Below, in pieces: positions 32,855-41,701 of a DNA stretch of 53,035 bases (position 1 is its first letter; each line of letters starts with the position of its first letter). A model generated the notes under the pieces. The model saw only the letters and a program-made list of their open reading frames with translations, was not told the DNA's origin and searched no databases. Made by a program: the position numbers and the translations under genes. The DNA comes from CADCUY01 sp964242735 (GTDB lineage Bacteria; Actinomycetota; Actinomycetes; Actinomycetales; Quadrisphaeraceae): assembly GCA_964242735.1 (NCBI GenBank), contig CAXTAK010000020.1, positions 1 to 53,035 of the forward strand, read 5' to 3'.

Positions 32855-33961
32855 GTGCGGGCGGCGGCGGCGCGGTGGACGGCCGCCCTGGGCGCCGTCG
32901 CCGTGGTGGCGCTCGGGCTGGACGCCGCGGGACTGAGCGACGCGACGCTGTTCGCCGCGCTCCTCGTGGGGCTGGCGCTGGCGCTGCTCGCGCCGGGGTG
33001 GGGCCTGCACCCACCTCGACGGGTGGCGACCGGCGGGCAGGCGGTGATCGGCGTCCTCAGCGGCGCGGCGGTGCAGCCGCAGACCCTCACCGCGCTGGCG
33101 GGCACGTGGTGGGCGGCGCTGGGGACGGTGCTGATCACCCTGGTGCTCAGCGTCGTCGCGGGGTTCGTGCTGGCGCGCCGCTCGGACGTCGACGTCGTCA
33201 CCGGCTGCTTCGCGATGATCGCCGGTGGGGCGTCCGGGGTGACGGCGATGAGCCACGAGCTCGGTGCTGACCAGCGGGTGGTGGCGGTCACCCAGTACCT
33301 GCGGGTGCTGCTGGTGGTGTCGAGCACGCCGATCGTGGCCGCCGCGCTGCCGCAGCCCGGCAGGGGGGCCACCGGCACGGACGTCACCGGCGCGGTGGCC
33401 ACCGGCGGAGGGGTCGGTGCGGCGGGGATCACCGGCGCCGGGGCGGGGTGGCCGCTGGACCTGGCCCTCACGGCCGCGTGCGTGGTGGGTGGGCTGCTGC
33501 TGGCCCGGTGGGTCGTCCTGCCGGCGGGATCCCTGCTGTGGCCGCTGCTGCTCGCTCTGGTGCTGTCGGCGACGGGGCTCTCCGGCGGTGCGGGCGTGCC
33601 AGCGGCCCTCGTCGTGGCCGCGTACGCGGTGATCGGTCTGGAGGTGGGGCTGAGCTCCACCCGGGCGCGCCTGCGCCTGGTGGCCCGGGTGCTGCCCCTG
33701 GCGCTGGCCTGCATCGTCGGCCTGGTGGTGGGGACGGCCGCGGTGAGCATCCCGCTGCTGCGCCTCGCCGGGGCCTCCACCCTCGACGCGTACCTCGCGT
33801 CCACCCCCGGGGGGCTGTACGCCGTCCTGGCGGTGTCGGTGAGCAGCGGTGGGGACACCGCGCTGGTGCTCACCGTGCAGGTGCTGCGGCTGGTGGTGGT
33901 GGTGCTGGCGGCGCCGCTGCTCGCGGCGGTGCTGCGCCGGTGGGGACCAGGGCGCGCCTGA
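32855..33961 (+). CDS. AbrB-family (ammonia monooxygenase-like) membrane protein
   Basis: 368 residues with about ten transmembrane segments in two halves, each with a VxGVLSGAAV / VIGLEVGLS-type motif. MIAGGASGVTAMSHELGADQRVVAVTQYLRVLLV and LASTPGGLYAVLAVSVSSGGDTALVLTVQVLRL are characteristic of this family, whose AbrB name is misleading because it is not the DNA-binding AbrB. Role unknown, possibly transport. Start GTG 32855 or 32846. Confidence 0.85.
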   Translation: MRAAAARWTAALGAVAVVALGLDAAGLSDATLFAALLVGLALALLAPGWGLHPPRRVATGGQAVIGVLSGAAVQPQTLTALAGTWWAALGTVLITLVLSVVAGFVLARRSDVDVVTGCFAMIAGGASGVTAMSHELGADQRVVAVTQYLRVLLVVSSTPIVAAALPQPGRGATGTDVTGAVATGGGVGAAGITGAGAGWPLDLALTAACVVGGLLLARWVVLPAGSLLWPLLLALVLSATGLSGGAGVPAALVVAAYAVIGLEVGLSSTRARLRLVARVLPLALACIVGLVVGTAAVSIPLLRLAGASTLDAYLASTPGGLYAVLAVSVSSGGDTALVLTVQVLRLVVVVLAAPLLAAVLRRWGPGRA

Positions 33962-34321
33962 GTCGTGCAGGCGCCTCGGGGGCGGCGCCGGTGCGCGCCC
34001 AGCAGGCAGAAGCACCCGAGCGGAGGCCTGGGAGCGCCGCCGAGGCGGTTCTGCATGCTCGGCCGGCCCTGGTGACCGCACTGGAGCGCGGGTGACGGCG
34101 GCCTCGCGTGACTCCCCTCGACCGGCCTGCGCACCGTCATGGGTCGTCCACGGGGGCGGCGGTCGCCTGCAGGCGGCGGCGGTTGTCCACAGGCGGCGCC
34201 CGGGCAGACGCGGTGGTGCACCGGGCGCGCGCACCATGGGCCCGCTGCGGCCCCACTGCCCGCGGCGCACCGGCCGCCCACAGGTGGTGGCCGGGCCCCA
34301 GGACGCCGGACGAGGAGCACC
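33962..34321. other. 360-bp non-coding gap before the GH6 gene
   Basis: No convincing gene on either strand. It contains repeated GGCGG runs, a TTGTCCACA (34183-34191) that equals the actinobacterial DnaA-box consensus, and a looser TCGTCCACG at 34144-34152. This is probably the promoter region of the secreted glycosidase, but no clear -35/-10 was identified. Confidence 0.5.
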
Positions 34322-35917
34322 ATGAGCACGCGCCGAGCTGCCCCCCGCCACCGCGCTGCCTCGGTGCGGGCGGTCCGCCCGGCGGCGGGCGGGACGGTCG
34401 CGGGCCTGGCCCTGGGCGCGGTGCTGGTCACCGCGGGCACCGTCGCCGGGTCGCACGACGCCTCCGCGCTGGTCACCCCCGCCGCCTCGACGACCGTCCC
34501 GGCCACCACCGCTGTGGCGGCCCCGCCGGTCGCCCCGCCGGTCGCCCCGCCAGGCACAGCCGGCGCGATGGCTGGCGCACCGCTGCCGGGCCCCGCGCTC
34601 CCCACACCGGCGCCCCCCTCCCAGCAGCCTGCGGTCGAGGAGCAGGCCGCCTCACCGACGGTGGTCCAGCAGCGGGCTCCCGAGCAGCCGGCGGTCCCAC
34701 CGGCGGCGACAGCGGTGCAGCGGCCCCCGGTCAGCGCGGCCATGAGCACGCCGGCTCCGAACCCGGGAGCCCGCACCCTCGACGCAGAAGATGTGCGGTC
34801 CCTGATCGACCAGCTCGGGGCACTGCTGGGCGTCGAGCTGGTGATCGCCGAACGGTCCGTCGGGTCGGACCCGACCCACCCGCCGGAGCCGGCCCACCTG
34901 TCGGACCCGGTCGACCCGGCGGACCCGGCCACCGAACCGACCCTGGCTCAGCAGGCGCCGCCCGACCCCCGGTCGACGCCGGTCGGCGACTCCCCGTCCA
35001 CGCCGGTCGACAGCGCCGCGGCCACATCCACCGCCGGCGACGAGCCCTTCGCGGGCGGACGCGCCTTCGTCGCCCCGGACAGCGACGCCGCCGCGGCCGC
35101 GGCCTCCGCCACCGACCCCGCCGCGCGGGCGGCGCTGGAGCGCCTGGCAGCGGAGGGGTCCGCCACGTGGGTCGGTGACTGGAGCGGCGACCCTGCTGCC
35201 GCCGTGGCCGACGTCGTCGCGCAGGCGAGCGCCGCAGACCAGACCCCGACGTTCGCGCTCTACAACATCCCCGGGCGGGACTGCGGCAGCTACTCCGCCG
35301 GCGGCGCACCCGACGCGGAGGCGTACCGCTCGTGGATCGATGGGGTGTCAGGAGGCCTGGCGGGCTCCGAGGCCGTCGTCGTCCTCGAGCCCGACGCGCT
35401 CGCCGGCCTGGAGTGCCTGCCCGCCGACGCGCAGGGCGAGCGGCTCGACCTGCTGGCCGATGCCGCAGGGCGCCTCGACGAGGCGGGTGCGACCGTCTAC
35501 GTCGACGCCGGCAACCCCACCTGGCAGCCCGTGGACGTCATGGCGGAGCGCCTGGAGGCGGTCGGGGTCGACGGGGTCCGCGGGTTCGCCCTGAACGTCT
35601 CCGCGTACCAGAGCACCGAGGCGAACGAGGCCTACGGCGGGGCCCTGGTCGACGCCCTCGGCGGCGGGGCCCACTACGTGATCGACACCAGCCGGAACGG
35701 CAGCGGCCCCGCGAGCGTTGGCGGCGAGCAGGGCTGGTGCAACCCGGCCGGGCGGGAGGTGGGCGAGGGCTTCACCACCTGGACGGGCGAGGAGGAGGTG
35801 GACGCGCTGCTGTGGGTGAAGGTCCCGGGCCAGTCCGACGGGGCGTGCGGCGGTGGCCCGCAGGCGGGGCAGTGGTGGCCCGAGCGAGCCGTGGAGCTGG
35901 CCGGCGCGGCGTCCTGA
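34322..35917 (+). CDS. secreted glycoside hydrolase family 6 protein (endoglucanase/cellobiohydrolase)
   Basis: Hydrolyses beta-1,4-glucan outside the cell by the inverting GH6 mechanism. ATG 34322 has a GAGGAG site. Residues 1-50 are an Arg-rich export signal with a hydrophobic core (TVAGLALGAVLVTAGTVAG). Residues 50-265 are a Pro/Ala/Thr-rich linker with no recognisable binding module. The catalytic domain (about 270-531) shows ALYNIPGRDCGSYSAGGAP, the general acid Asp near residue 358 in VVLEPDALAGLECL, VDAGNPTW, FALNVSAYQ, and LLWVKVPGQSDGACGGG. A free N-terminal linker of over 200 residues is unusual. Confidence 0.92.
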   Translation: MSTRRAAPRHRAASVRAVRPAAGGTVAGLALGAVLVTAGTVAGSHDASALVTPAASTTVPATTAVAAPPVAPPVAPPGTAGAMAGAPLPGPALPTPAPPSQQPAVEEQAASPTVVQQRAPEQPAVPPAATAVQRPPVSAAMSTPAPNPGARTLDAEDVRSLIDQLGALLGVELVIAERSVGSDPTHPPEPAHLSDPVDPADPATEPTLAQQAPPDPRSTPVGDSPSTPVDSAAATSTAGDEPFAGGRAFVAPDSDAAAAAASATDPAARAALERLAAEGSATWVGDWSGDPAAAVADVVAQASAADQTPTFALYNIPGRDCGSYSAGGAPDAEAYRSWIDGVSGGLAGSEAVVVLEPDALAGLECLPADAQGERLDLLADAAGRLDEAGATVYVDAGNPTWQPVDVMAERLEAVGVDGVRGFALNVSAYQSTEANEAYGGALVDALGGGAHYVIDTSRNGSGPASVGGEQGWCNPAGREVGEGFTTWTGEEEVDALLWVKVPGQSDGACGGGPQAGQWWPERAVELAGAAS

Positions 35918-35966
35918 CACGCGGGCGCTGTCGGGAGCGCCCTCGCAGTGACGCGCTGGCGGTGGT

Positions 35967-36012
35967 GACGCGCTGGTCAGGACGCGTTGGTCAGAACGCG
36001 TTGGTCAGGACG
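35967..36012. repeat. three imperfect 14-bp tandem units upstream of the CPBP gene
   Basis: Units of the form GACGCGYTGGTCAG repeat with 14-bp spacing (GACGCGCTGGTCAG, GACGCGTTGGTCAG, AACGCGTTGGTCAG), beginning near 35968. It lies 55-100 bp before the CPBP start and could be an operator. Confidence 0.6.
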
Positions 36013-36068
36013 CTCAGGCGGTGGTCGCGCCCTGGCGGCGAGGCGGCGCGGGCGGCCCGGATGCCCGG

Positions 36069-36905
36069 ATGCCCATCGTCGACGCACCGCAGGTCGATCG
36101 CCTGACTCGCGCCGGGGTGGTGACCCTGGCGATCGCCGTCTTCGTCGTGGCGGTCCTCACCGCCACCTCAGCGGCCGGGCTCCCCGGGTACGAGGCGGTC
36201 GCCGTCCTGCTGCCGGTCACCGCGGTGACGGTCTGGCTCGTCGTCGGTCGTCGCTCGCTGCGCGAGCTGCTCGCCACCCACGGGTCGCTGAGGTGGGCCG
36301 CGCTGGCCGTCCTGGTCGCCGGGGTGATCCAGGCCGCCGTGACGGGGGCGATGCTGCTGGCGGGGGCGACAGCGGCCGAGGATGCTGGTGGTCTGTGGTG
36401 GGGGCTGTTCGCCGGCGTGGTGATCGGTGGCCTGTTCGACGCCCTGCCCGAGGAGGTCGCCTTCCGCGGTGTGCTGCTGCGCGGGCTCCACTCGGCCTGG
36501 GGTCGCGCGAGCGCCGTCGCGGTGACGTCGGTGCTGTTCGTGGCGTCCCACGTTCCCCGACTGCTCTCTAAGGACCAGGGGCTCCATCCCGTGCACCTCG
36601 CGTCCCTCCTCCTCTTCGGCGCCTCGATGGCCGCGCTGGCGATCGCCTCCGGCAGCATCTGGCCGGCGGTCGGCTGGCACGTGGGCGTCAACGGCGTCGG
36701 CGGGTTCCTGTCCGCCGGCCTGGGCCTGCGCTTCGAGGGGCCGACGTGGCTGGTCGGGGCCTCGGGCTACGAGGGCGTCGTCGGGGTCGCGGAGGCGGTG
36801 CTCCAGCTGGTGGCGGCCCTGGGTCTCGCGGCGCTCCTCGCCTCCCGTCGGCGCACTGCTGGGGCGGGGTCCCGGTGGTCCGGAGAGGGTCGACACCCGC
36901 GATGA
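36069..36905 (+). CDS. CPBP-family intramembrane protease
   Basis: 278 residues with about eight hydrophobic segments. All three active-site motifs are present: E-E-V-A-F-R (PEEVAFRGVLLRGL), the F-x-x-x-H pair in LFVASHVPRL, and the H-x-x-x-N motif in WHVGVNGVGG. Such proteases (Abi/CAAX type) process prenylated or membrane proteins; the substrate is unknown. Start ATG 36069; an upstream in-frame start at 36021 is possible. Confidence 0.87.
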   Translation: MPIVDAPQVDRLTRAGVVTLAIAVFVVAVLTATSAAGLPGYEAVAVLLPVTAVTVWLVVGRRSLRELLATHGSLRWAALAVLVAGVIQAAVTGAMLLAGATAAEDAGGLWWGLFAGVVIGGLFDALPEEVAFRGVLLRGLHSAWGRASAVAVTSVLFVASHVPRLLSKDQGLHPVHLASLLLFGASMAALAIASGSIWPAVGWHVGVNGVGGFLSAGLGLRFEGPTWLVGASGYEGVVGVAEAVLQLVAALGLAALLASRRRTAGAGSRWSGEGRHPR

Positions 36906-36962
36906 TCACGGGCTCGTGACCAGGGATCGAGCGTGATCATGGGCGCGAGTCCGTGATCATCG
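36900..36962. repeat. inverted repeat with a third half-copy between convergent genes
   Basis: CGATGATCACGG (36900-36911) and its exact complement (36951-36962) enclose a further GCGTGATCATGG (36931-36942). It lies between the CPBP stop and the SDR stop. It could be a bidirectional terminator or a dispersed repeat; a genome-wide count would tell. Confidence 0.65.
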
Positions 36963-37019
36963 GCGCACACGGCTCCGCGGGGCCGGCGACTCCTCACCCG
37001 CCGCACCGGCGGGCGACGC

Positions 37020-37886
37020 TCAGGCCGGCACGCCGACCATCGCCGCCGACCGCTCCCAGAGGCCGCTGGCCAACGCGGGGTCGTCGGCCTGCTTCGCCGT
37101 CCGGCCGGGGCTGAAGCGGTCGAGGTACGCGCCGTCCACCGCCTGCCAGTCGGGCCTGCTCGCCAGGTGCACCAGCGGGGCGGCACCGGCCTCGGGAGAG
37201 ATGGTGAACACCGACTTCAGCGGCGTCCGGTAGAGCAACCCGGCGATCACCGAGTCGCGGCCGAACCGGCTGGCGACCACCCCGGGGTGGAAGCAGCTGG
37301 CGCTGGTGCCACCGCCCCACCGGCGCGTGATCTCCCGCGTGAACAGGATGTTCTCCAGCTTCGAGGCCGCGTACGCGCCGAAGCTGGTGTACCGGCGGCG
37401 GCGCCAGTCGAGATCGTCGAGGTCGACCCGCCCGGCGCGGTTCCCGGCGCTGGAGGTCGTCACCACGCGCGACCCGGGGGTTGCCACGAGAGCCTCGCGC
37501 AGCAGGGTGGTCAGCAGGAACGGCGCCAGGTGGTTGACCTGGAAGGTCAGCTCGTGCCCGTCGGTGGTCCACTGGTGACCCTTGGAGATCCCGCCCGCGT
37601 TGTTGGCCAGCACGTCGATCGTCGAGGTCCGCGCCAGCACGTCGTCGGCGAGGCGGCGCACGTCGTCGAGGCGGGAGAAGTCGGCGACCAGCGGCTCGGC
37701 GCCGACCTCGCGCGCGAGCGCCCGGGTCCTCTCCGGATCGCGCCCCACCGGCAGCACCCGCGCGCCGGCCGCGGCGAGGCGCCGCGCAGCGGCCGCACCG
37801 ATGCCCGCGCTGGCGCCGGTGACGACGATGGTGCGCCCGCTCAGGTCGGGCACGTCGGACGGCGGCGCCGCCGGTCGGGGGGTCAT
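37020..37886 (-). CDS. short-chain dehydrogenase/reductase
   Basis: NAD(P)-dependent oxidoreductase of 288 residues. VVTGASAGIGAAAARRLA is the cofactor-binding glycine motif, LANNAGG follows, TTSSAGN carries the catalytic Ser, and Y-A-A-S-K carries Tyr and Lys. CFHPGVVASRFGRD and an extended C-terminal region resemble retinol dehydrogenase/WW-oxidoreductase-like SDRs. Substrate unknown. ATG 37886; divergent from menB. Confidence 0.9.
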   Translation of the reverse strand: MTPRPAAPPSDVPDLSGRTIVVTGASAGIGAAAARRLAAAGARVLPVGRDPERTRALAREVGAEPLVADFSRLDDVRRLADDVLARTSTIDVLANNAGGISKGHQWTTDGHELTFQVNHLAPFLLTTLLREALVATPGSRVVTTSSAGNRAGRVDLDDLDWRRRRYTSFGAYAASKLENILFTREITRRWGGGTSASCFHPGVVASRFGRDSVIAGLLYRTPLKSVFTISPEAGAAPLVHLASRPDWQAVDGAYLDRFSPGRTAKQADDPALASGLWERSAAMVGVPA

Positions 37887-37994
37887 GCACCGATGGTCTC
37901 CCGCGCAGCGCCGCCCTGCCACGCGCGTGGCTCGGCGTCCGCTCCCAGGACGCCGGACCGGCACGCGGCCGCCGGCTCCCACGGACCCGCCGCA

Positions 37995-38000
37995 TACTGT
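37995..38000 (+). promoter_or_regulatory. menB -10 element, leaderless arrangement
   Basis: TACTGT at 37995-38000, then 7 nt, then the GTG of menB. There is no ribosome binding site before this GTG, which agrees with a leaderless mRNA. Confidence 0.5.
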
Positions 38001-38007
38001 CGGCCCG

Positions 38008-38958
38008 GTGAGCGCGCGCGCCGACGTCTCGGAGACCTTCGACCCCAGCGCCTGGACGGCGGTGCAGGGGTTCGAGGACCTCACCGACCTGACCTACCAC
38101 CGCTCGGTGCCGGGAGCAGCGCCCGGGCGCGACGGCGGGGTGGTGCGCGTCGCCTTCGACCGCCCGCAGGTTCGCAACGCCTTCCGGCCCCACACCGTCG
38201 ACGAGCTGTTCGCCGCGCTCGACCACGCCCGGCGGGACCCCGCGGTGGGCACGGTGCTGCTCACGGGCAACGGACCGAGCCCGAGGGACGGCGGGTGGGC
38301 GTTCTGCTCCGGGGGCGACCAGCGCGTGCGCGGGCGCTCCGGCTACCAGTACGCGGACGGACAGGGGGGCGACGGCGTGGACGCCGCGCGCGCCGCCGCC
38401 GAGGGCGGGCGCCTGCACGTCCTGGAGGTGCAACGACTGATCCGCACCATGCCCAAGGTGGTGGTGGCCGTGGTGCCGGGGTGGGCCGCCGGCGGCGGGC
38501 ACAGCCTGCACGTGGTGTGCGACCTGACCATCGCCAGCCGCGAGCACGCCCGCTTCAAGCAGACCGACGCCGACGTCGGCAGCTTCGACGCCGGCTACGG
38601 CTCCGCCTACCTGGCGCGCATGGTGGGCCAGAAGCGCGCCCGGGAGATCTTCTTCCTCGGCCGCACCTACTCGGCGCAGGACATGGCCGACTTCGGGGCC
38701 GTGAACCTCGTGGTCGACCACGCCGACCTGGAAGGCGCCGCCCTGGAGGTCGCGGGGGAGATCGGCACCAAGTCCCCGACCGCGCAGAGGATGCTGAAGT
38801 TCGCCTTCAACCTCGTCGACGACGGGCTGATGGGCCAGCAGGTCTTCGCCGGGGAGGCCACGCGCCTGGCGTACGCCGGCGACGAGGCCGCCGAGGGTCG
38901 AGACGCCTTCCTCGACAAGCGCGACCCGGACTTCTCGCCCTTCCCCTACTACTACTGA
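38008..38958 (+). CDS. menB: 1,4-dihydroxy-2-naphthoyl-CoA synthase
   Basis: Crotonase-family ring closure of o-succinylbenzoyl-CoA. 316 residues from GTG 38008 (M-S-A-R-A-D-V-S-E). VRVAFDRPQVRNAFRPHTV, CSGGDQRVRG (oxyanion hole), GWAAGGGHSLHVVCDLTIAS, KQTDADVGSFDAGYGSAYLAR and the C-terminal FSPFPYYY are diagnostic. The longer N terminus is usual for actinobacterial MenB. Confidence 0.96.
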   Translation: MSARADVSETFDPSAWTAVQGFEDLTDLTYHRSVPGAAPGRDGGVVRVAFDRPQVRNAFRPHTVDELFAALDHARRDPAVGTVLLTGNGPSPRDGGWAFCSGGDQRVRGRSGYQYADGQGGDGVDAARAAAEGGRLHVLEVQRLIRTMPKVVVAVVPGWAAGGGHSLHVVCDLTIASREHARFKQTDADVGSFDAGYGSAYLARMVGQKRAREIFFLGRTYSAQDMADFGAVNLVVDHADLEGAALEVAGEIGTKSPTAQRMLKFAFNLVDDGLMGQQVFAGEATRLAYAGDEAAEGRDAFLDKRDPDFSPFPYYY

Positions 38959-39049
38959 CGATGAGACTGGCGGGGTGCCCGCGGCCACCGGTCTGACTCC
39001 CCTGCTCGCCGGCGAGCCCCGTCTGGTCGGTCCTCGCTCGAGGGGGCGC

Positions 39050-39169
39050 TCAGTCGAGGGGGATGCCCGGGTCGGAACGGCCCGCGTCGGCGATCCCCTC
39101 CTCCGGGCGCGGCGGCACCGCCTCGTCCGCCTCCAGGGGCTCGATCCGGTGGTCGGGCTGCTCGGTCAT
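39050..39169 (-). CDS. 39-residue acidic small ORF between menB and menE
   Basis: Minus-strand ATG at 39169 to TGA at 39050-39052, reading TEQPDHRIEPLEADEAVPP then RPEEGIADAGRSDPGIPLD. It has a coding-like third-position GC pattern and no convincing ribosome binding site. It is the only sensible content of the 248-bp menB-menE gap. No family recognised; could be chance. Confidence 0.35.
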   Translation of the reverse strand: MTEQPDHRIEPLEADEAVPPRPEEGIADAGRSDPGIPLD

Positions 39170-39194
39170 GGCCGCAGTGTGCTGGACGCCCCCT

Positions 39195-39200
39195 TACCGT
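39195..39200 (+). promoter_or_regulatory. menE -10 element, leaderless arrangement
   Basis: TACCGT at 39195-39200, then 6 nt, then the GTG of menE at 39207. Same hexamer as at menF. No good -35 was found. Confidence 0.5.
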
Positions 39201-39206
39201 CGACGG

Positions 39207-40394
39207 GTGCCCGCGCCCACCGGCCGCGTCCTGACGATCGACCACGACGCACCGATGCCCTCGCTGCTGCGCGCCCTGGCGGCTGCCCTGGACGCGTCAG
39301 GGCCGGCACTGCTGCCCGTGCCCGCTGGGGGCGGTGACGCGCTGCGGCAGGCTGCCGCGCTGGACGAGCCCGTCGATCCCGGCGCGGCCCTGCTGCTGGC
39401 CACCTCGGGGTCCGGTGGTGCGGCGAGGGTGGTCGAGCTCGGGGCCGACGCGCTGCTGGCCTCGGCGCACGCCTCGCAGGAGCGTCTCGGCGGCGGGGCG
39501 CACTGGCTCCTGGCCCTGCCCCTGCTGCACGTGGCGGGGTGGCAGGTGCTGGTGCGCGCCACCGTCGCCGGCACCGACCCCGTCGCCCTGCCGGCGGGTC
39601 GCGGCTTCACCCCGGAGACCTTCACCGAGGCCGCGTCCCGACTGCGCGGGCCCCGCCGGTGCACCTCCCTGGTGCCCACGCAGCTCGCGCGGGTGCTGGG
39701 CGATCCGGCGGCCACCGCGGCGGCAGCCGGCTTCGACGCGGTCCTGCTCGGCGGCGCCGCGGCGTCCCCCACCCTGCTGTCGGCGGCGCGCAGGGCGGGT
39801 GTGCGCATCGTGACCACCTACGGCAGCACCGAGACCGCGGGGGGCTGCGTCTACGACGGGCGGCCGCTGGACGCGGTGCGCGTGCGCCTCGACCGGGGAC
39901 GGGTGTCGCTGTCGGGACCGGTCCTGGCCCGCCGCTACCGCGGCCGCTCGCCGGCGGGGGCTCCAGCCTTCGTCGAGGACCGTGGACGGCGCTGGTACCG
40001 CACCCCCGACCTCGGGCGGCTGGTGCCCGGCCGGGACGGCCCGGTGCTCCACGTGCTGGGGCGGGCGGACGACGTGCTCGTCACGGGCGGGGAGAAGGTG
40101 GCGCCGGCCGCGGTCGAGGACGTCCTGGTCGAGCTGCCCGGGATCGGCGCGGCGATGGTGGTCGGCGTCGCTGACCCCGAGTGGGGGCAGCTGGTCGTCG
40201 CGCTGGTCGAGCCCGGCACCGGAGCGGTGCCATCCTTGGAGGAGGCCCGGGCCGTGGTCCGCGGGGCCCTGGGCGCGCCGGCGGCTCCGCGGCACCTCGT
40301 CGTGGTCGACCAGCTGCCCGCGCTGGCGCTGGGCAAGCCCGACCGGCGCGCCGGCGCCGCCCTGGCCGCGCAGCACGTCGCCGCCCACCACTGA
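39207..40394 (+). CDS. menE: o-succinylbenzoate-CoA ligase
   Basis: ANL-family adenylation and thioesterification of o-succinylbenzoate. 395 residues, shorter than typical ANL enzymes but usual for actinobacterial MenE. The P-loop is LLATSGSGGAARVVEL. LLPLLHVAGWQVL-like WLLALPLLHVAGW, TTYGSTETAGGCVYDG, YRTPDLGRL, GRADDVLVTGGEKV and the late catalytic Lys in L-G-K-P-D-R-R follow. Start GTG 39207 fits the -10 spacing. The stop lies within a 15-bp tandem repeat. Confidence 0.94.
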   Translation: MPAPTGRVLTIDHDAPMPSLLRALAAALDASGPALLPVPAGGGDALRQAAALDEPVDPGAALLLATSGSGGAARVVELGADALLASAHASQERLGGGAHWLLALPLLHVAGWQVLVRATVAGTDPVALPAGRGFTPETFTEAASRLRGPRRCTSLVPTQLARVLGDPAATAAAAGFDAVLLGGAAASPTLLSAARRAGVRIVTTYGSTETAGGCVYDGRPLDAVRVRLDRGRVSLSGPVLARRYRGRSPAGAPAFVEDRGRRWYRTPDLGRLVPGRDGPVLHVLGRADDVLVTGGEKVAPAAVEDVLVELPGIGAAMVVGVADPEWGQLVVALVEPGTGAVPSLEEARAVVRGALGAPAAPRHLVVVDQLPALALGKPDRRAGAALAAQHVAAHH

Positions 40395-40424
40395 CCCGCC
40401 CACCACCGACCCGCCCACCACCGA
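40380..40424. repeat. 15-bp tandem repeat over the menE stop
   Basis: CCCGCCCACCACCGA occurs at 40395-40409 and 40410-40424, preceded by the variant GCCGCCCACCACTGA (40380-40394) that contains the menE TGA, and followed by a decayed copy. Probably slippage-derived; copy number may vary. Confidence 0.8.
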
Positions 40425-40468
40425 CCCGCCCACGCGGTGGGCTCCGCCGACGGGGACCCGGCGCCGAC

Positions 40469-40474
40469 TACGGT
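40469..40474 (+). promoter_or_regulatory. menA -10 element, leaderless arrangement
   Basis: TACGGT at 40469-40474, then 7 nt, then the GTG of menA at 40482. Confidence 0.45.
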
Positions 40475-40481
40475 CGCGGCC

Positions 40482-41366
40482 GTGGCGAGCGCGGGTCAGT
40501 GGCTGGCGGGCGCCCGGCCCAGGACGCTGCCGGCGGCGCTGTCCCCCGTCCTGGTCGGCACCGGGGCCGCGGCGGGGCTCGGGCACGCCGACGCCACCAG
40601 GGCGGTGCTCGCCGCGGCCGTCTCCCTCGCGCTGCAGGTGGGGGTCAACTACGCCAACGACTACTCCGACGGGATCCGGGGCACCGACGCCGCCCGCGTG
40701 GGGCCGCTGCGCCTGACCGCCTCCGGTCTCGCCCCGGCGTCGGCGGTGCGCCGGGCGGCGCTCATCTCGCTCGCCGTGGCCTGCCTCGCCGGGGGGGCGC
40801 TGGTGTCCGTGTCACAGGCGTGGTGGCTGCTCGCCGTCGGGGTCGCCGCCGTGGTCGCCGCGTGGACCTACACCGGTGGCCCCCGGCCCTACGGGTACGC
40901 CGGCCTCGGCGAGGTCTTCGTCTTCGTCTTCTTCGGCCTGGTCGCGGTGCTCGGGACCACCTACACCCAGGCCGGGCGGGTGGACGCCGCGGCGGTGGCC
41001 GGCGCCGTGGGGGTGGGTGCGCTGGCGTGCGCGATCCTCGTGGTCAACAACCTGCGGGACGTGCCCACCGATGTGGTCGCCGGCAAGCGCACCCTGGCGG
41101 TGCGCCTGCACGAGCCCGCGACCCGGCGCCTGTACACCGCGCTGATCGCGGTGCCCTTCGCCGCGGTCGTCGTCCTGCTGGCCGTGATGCGCCCCGGCAG
41201 GCCCTGGAGCTTGCTGGCCCTGGCTGCGGCGCCGCTGGCGGCTGCCCCGCTGCGCACGGTGGTGGGCGGGGCGCGGGGCCTGGCGCTCGTGCCCGTGCTC
41301 GGGCAGACCGGACTGCTGCAGCTGGCGTGGTCGCTGCTGCTCGCGGTGGGACTGGCCGTCCGCTGA
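40482..41366 (+). CDS. menA: 1,4-dihydroxy-2-naphthoate polyprenyltransferase
   Basis: UbiA-family membrane enzyme that joins the naphthoquinone head to the prenyl chain. 294 residues from GTG 40482 (M-A-S-A-G-Q-W-L-A-G-A-R-P-R-T-L). About nine transmembrane segments. The first Asp motif is NYANDYSDGIRGTD and the second LRDVPTDVVAGKRTLAVRL; both chelate Mg-diphosphate. YGYAGLGEVFVFVFFG is also typical. Start preferred over upstream GTG 40437 for its -10 spacing. Confidence 0.95.
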   Translation: MASAGQWLAGARPRTLPAALSPVLVGTGAAAGLGHADATRAVLAAAVSLALQVGVNYANDYSDGIRGTDAARVGPLRLTASGLAPASAVRRAALISLAVACLAGGALVSVSQAWWLLAVGVAAVVAAWTYTGGPRPYGYAGLGEVFVFVFFGLVAVLGTTYTQAGRVDAAAVAGAVGVGALACAILVVNNLRDVPTDVVAGKRTLAVRLHEPATRRLYTALIAVPFAAVVVLLAVMRPGRPWSLLALAAAPLAAAPLRTVVGGARGLALVPVLGQTGLLQLAWSLLLAVGLAVR

Positions 41367-41375
41367 CGATGGGGG

Positions 41376-41660
41376 TCAGCCGTGCCCGTCGGGGTCCGCG
41401 CCGTCCTCGGCCTCCTCGTCGCTCACGGACCGGGTCCGCCCCGAGCGCCGTCGGGGCCGAGCGCCCGCCCCCCGCCGCGCCTCGAGGTGCTCCAGCACGT
41501 CGCGGCGCGCGGAGGTGAGCAGCACGTACGACGCGGCGCCCGCGACGGCCAGGGAGACCGCCGCCCACAGCGCCCCCCGCAGGCCGACGGCCCACAGCAC
41601 CGCACCCGCGGCAGCGAGGACGCCGAGGCGCAGCGCCGAGTAGCGCACGAACGGGCTCAC
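41376..41660 (-). CDS. DUF4229-type small membrane protein
   Basis: 94 residues from GTG 41660 (M-S-P-F-V-R-Y-S-A-L-R). Two transmembrane segments (about 8-25 and 29-45) are followed by a basic cytoplasmic tail (SARRDVLEHLEARRG) and an acidic end. This matches the DUF4229 proteins commonly encoded next to menA in actinobacteria; function unknown. A TACCCT (minus strand, 41667-41672) lies 6 nt before the GTG, again a leaderless layout. Confidence 0.8.
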   Translation of the reverse strand: MSPFVRYSALRLGVLAAAGAVLWAVGLRGALWAAVSLAVAGAASYVLLTSARRDVLEHLEARRGAGARPRRRSGRTRSVSDEEAEDGADPDGHG

Positions 41661-41666
41661 CGGTGC

Positions 41667-41695
41667 AGGGTAGATCGCCCTGTGCGACCTACTAT
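41667..41695. promoter_or_regulatory. back-to-back leaderless -10 elements
   Basis: TACCCT on the minus strand (41667-41672) serves the leftward small membrane gene, and TACTAT on the plus strand (41690-41695) lies 6 nt before the ATG of the rightward one. The two divergent starts are only 41 bp apart. Confidence 0.5.
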
Positions 41696-41701
41696 GGGCC
41701 A

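Noticed and set aside
34183..34191. TTGTCCACA as a DnaA box / replication origin
   Set aside because: Only one good copy and one weak copy, in a promoter-like gap with no dnaA, dnaN or box cluster; chance is likely in a genome of this composition.
34322..34480. Twin-arginine signal on the GH6 protein
   Set aside because: There is an R-R near the N terminus, but no consensus with a hydrophobic residue at the right place, and the hydrophobic core lies 25 residues downstream; Sec export is equally plausible.
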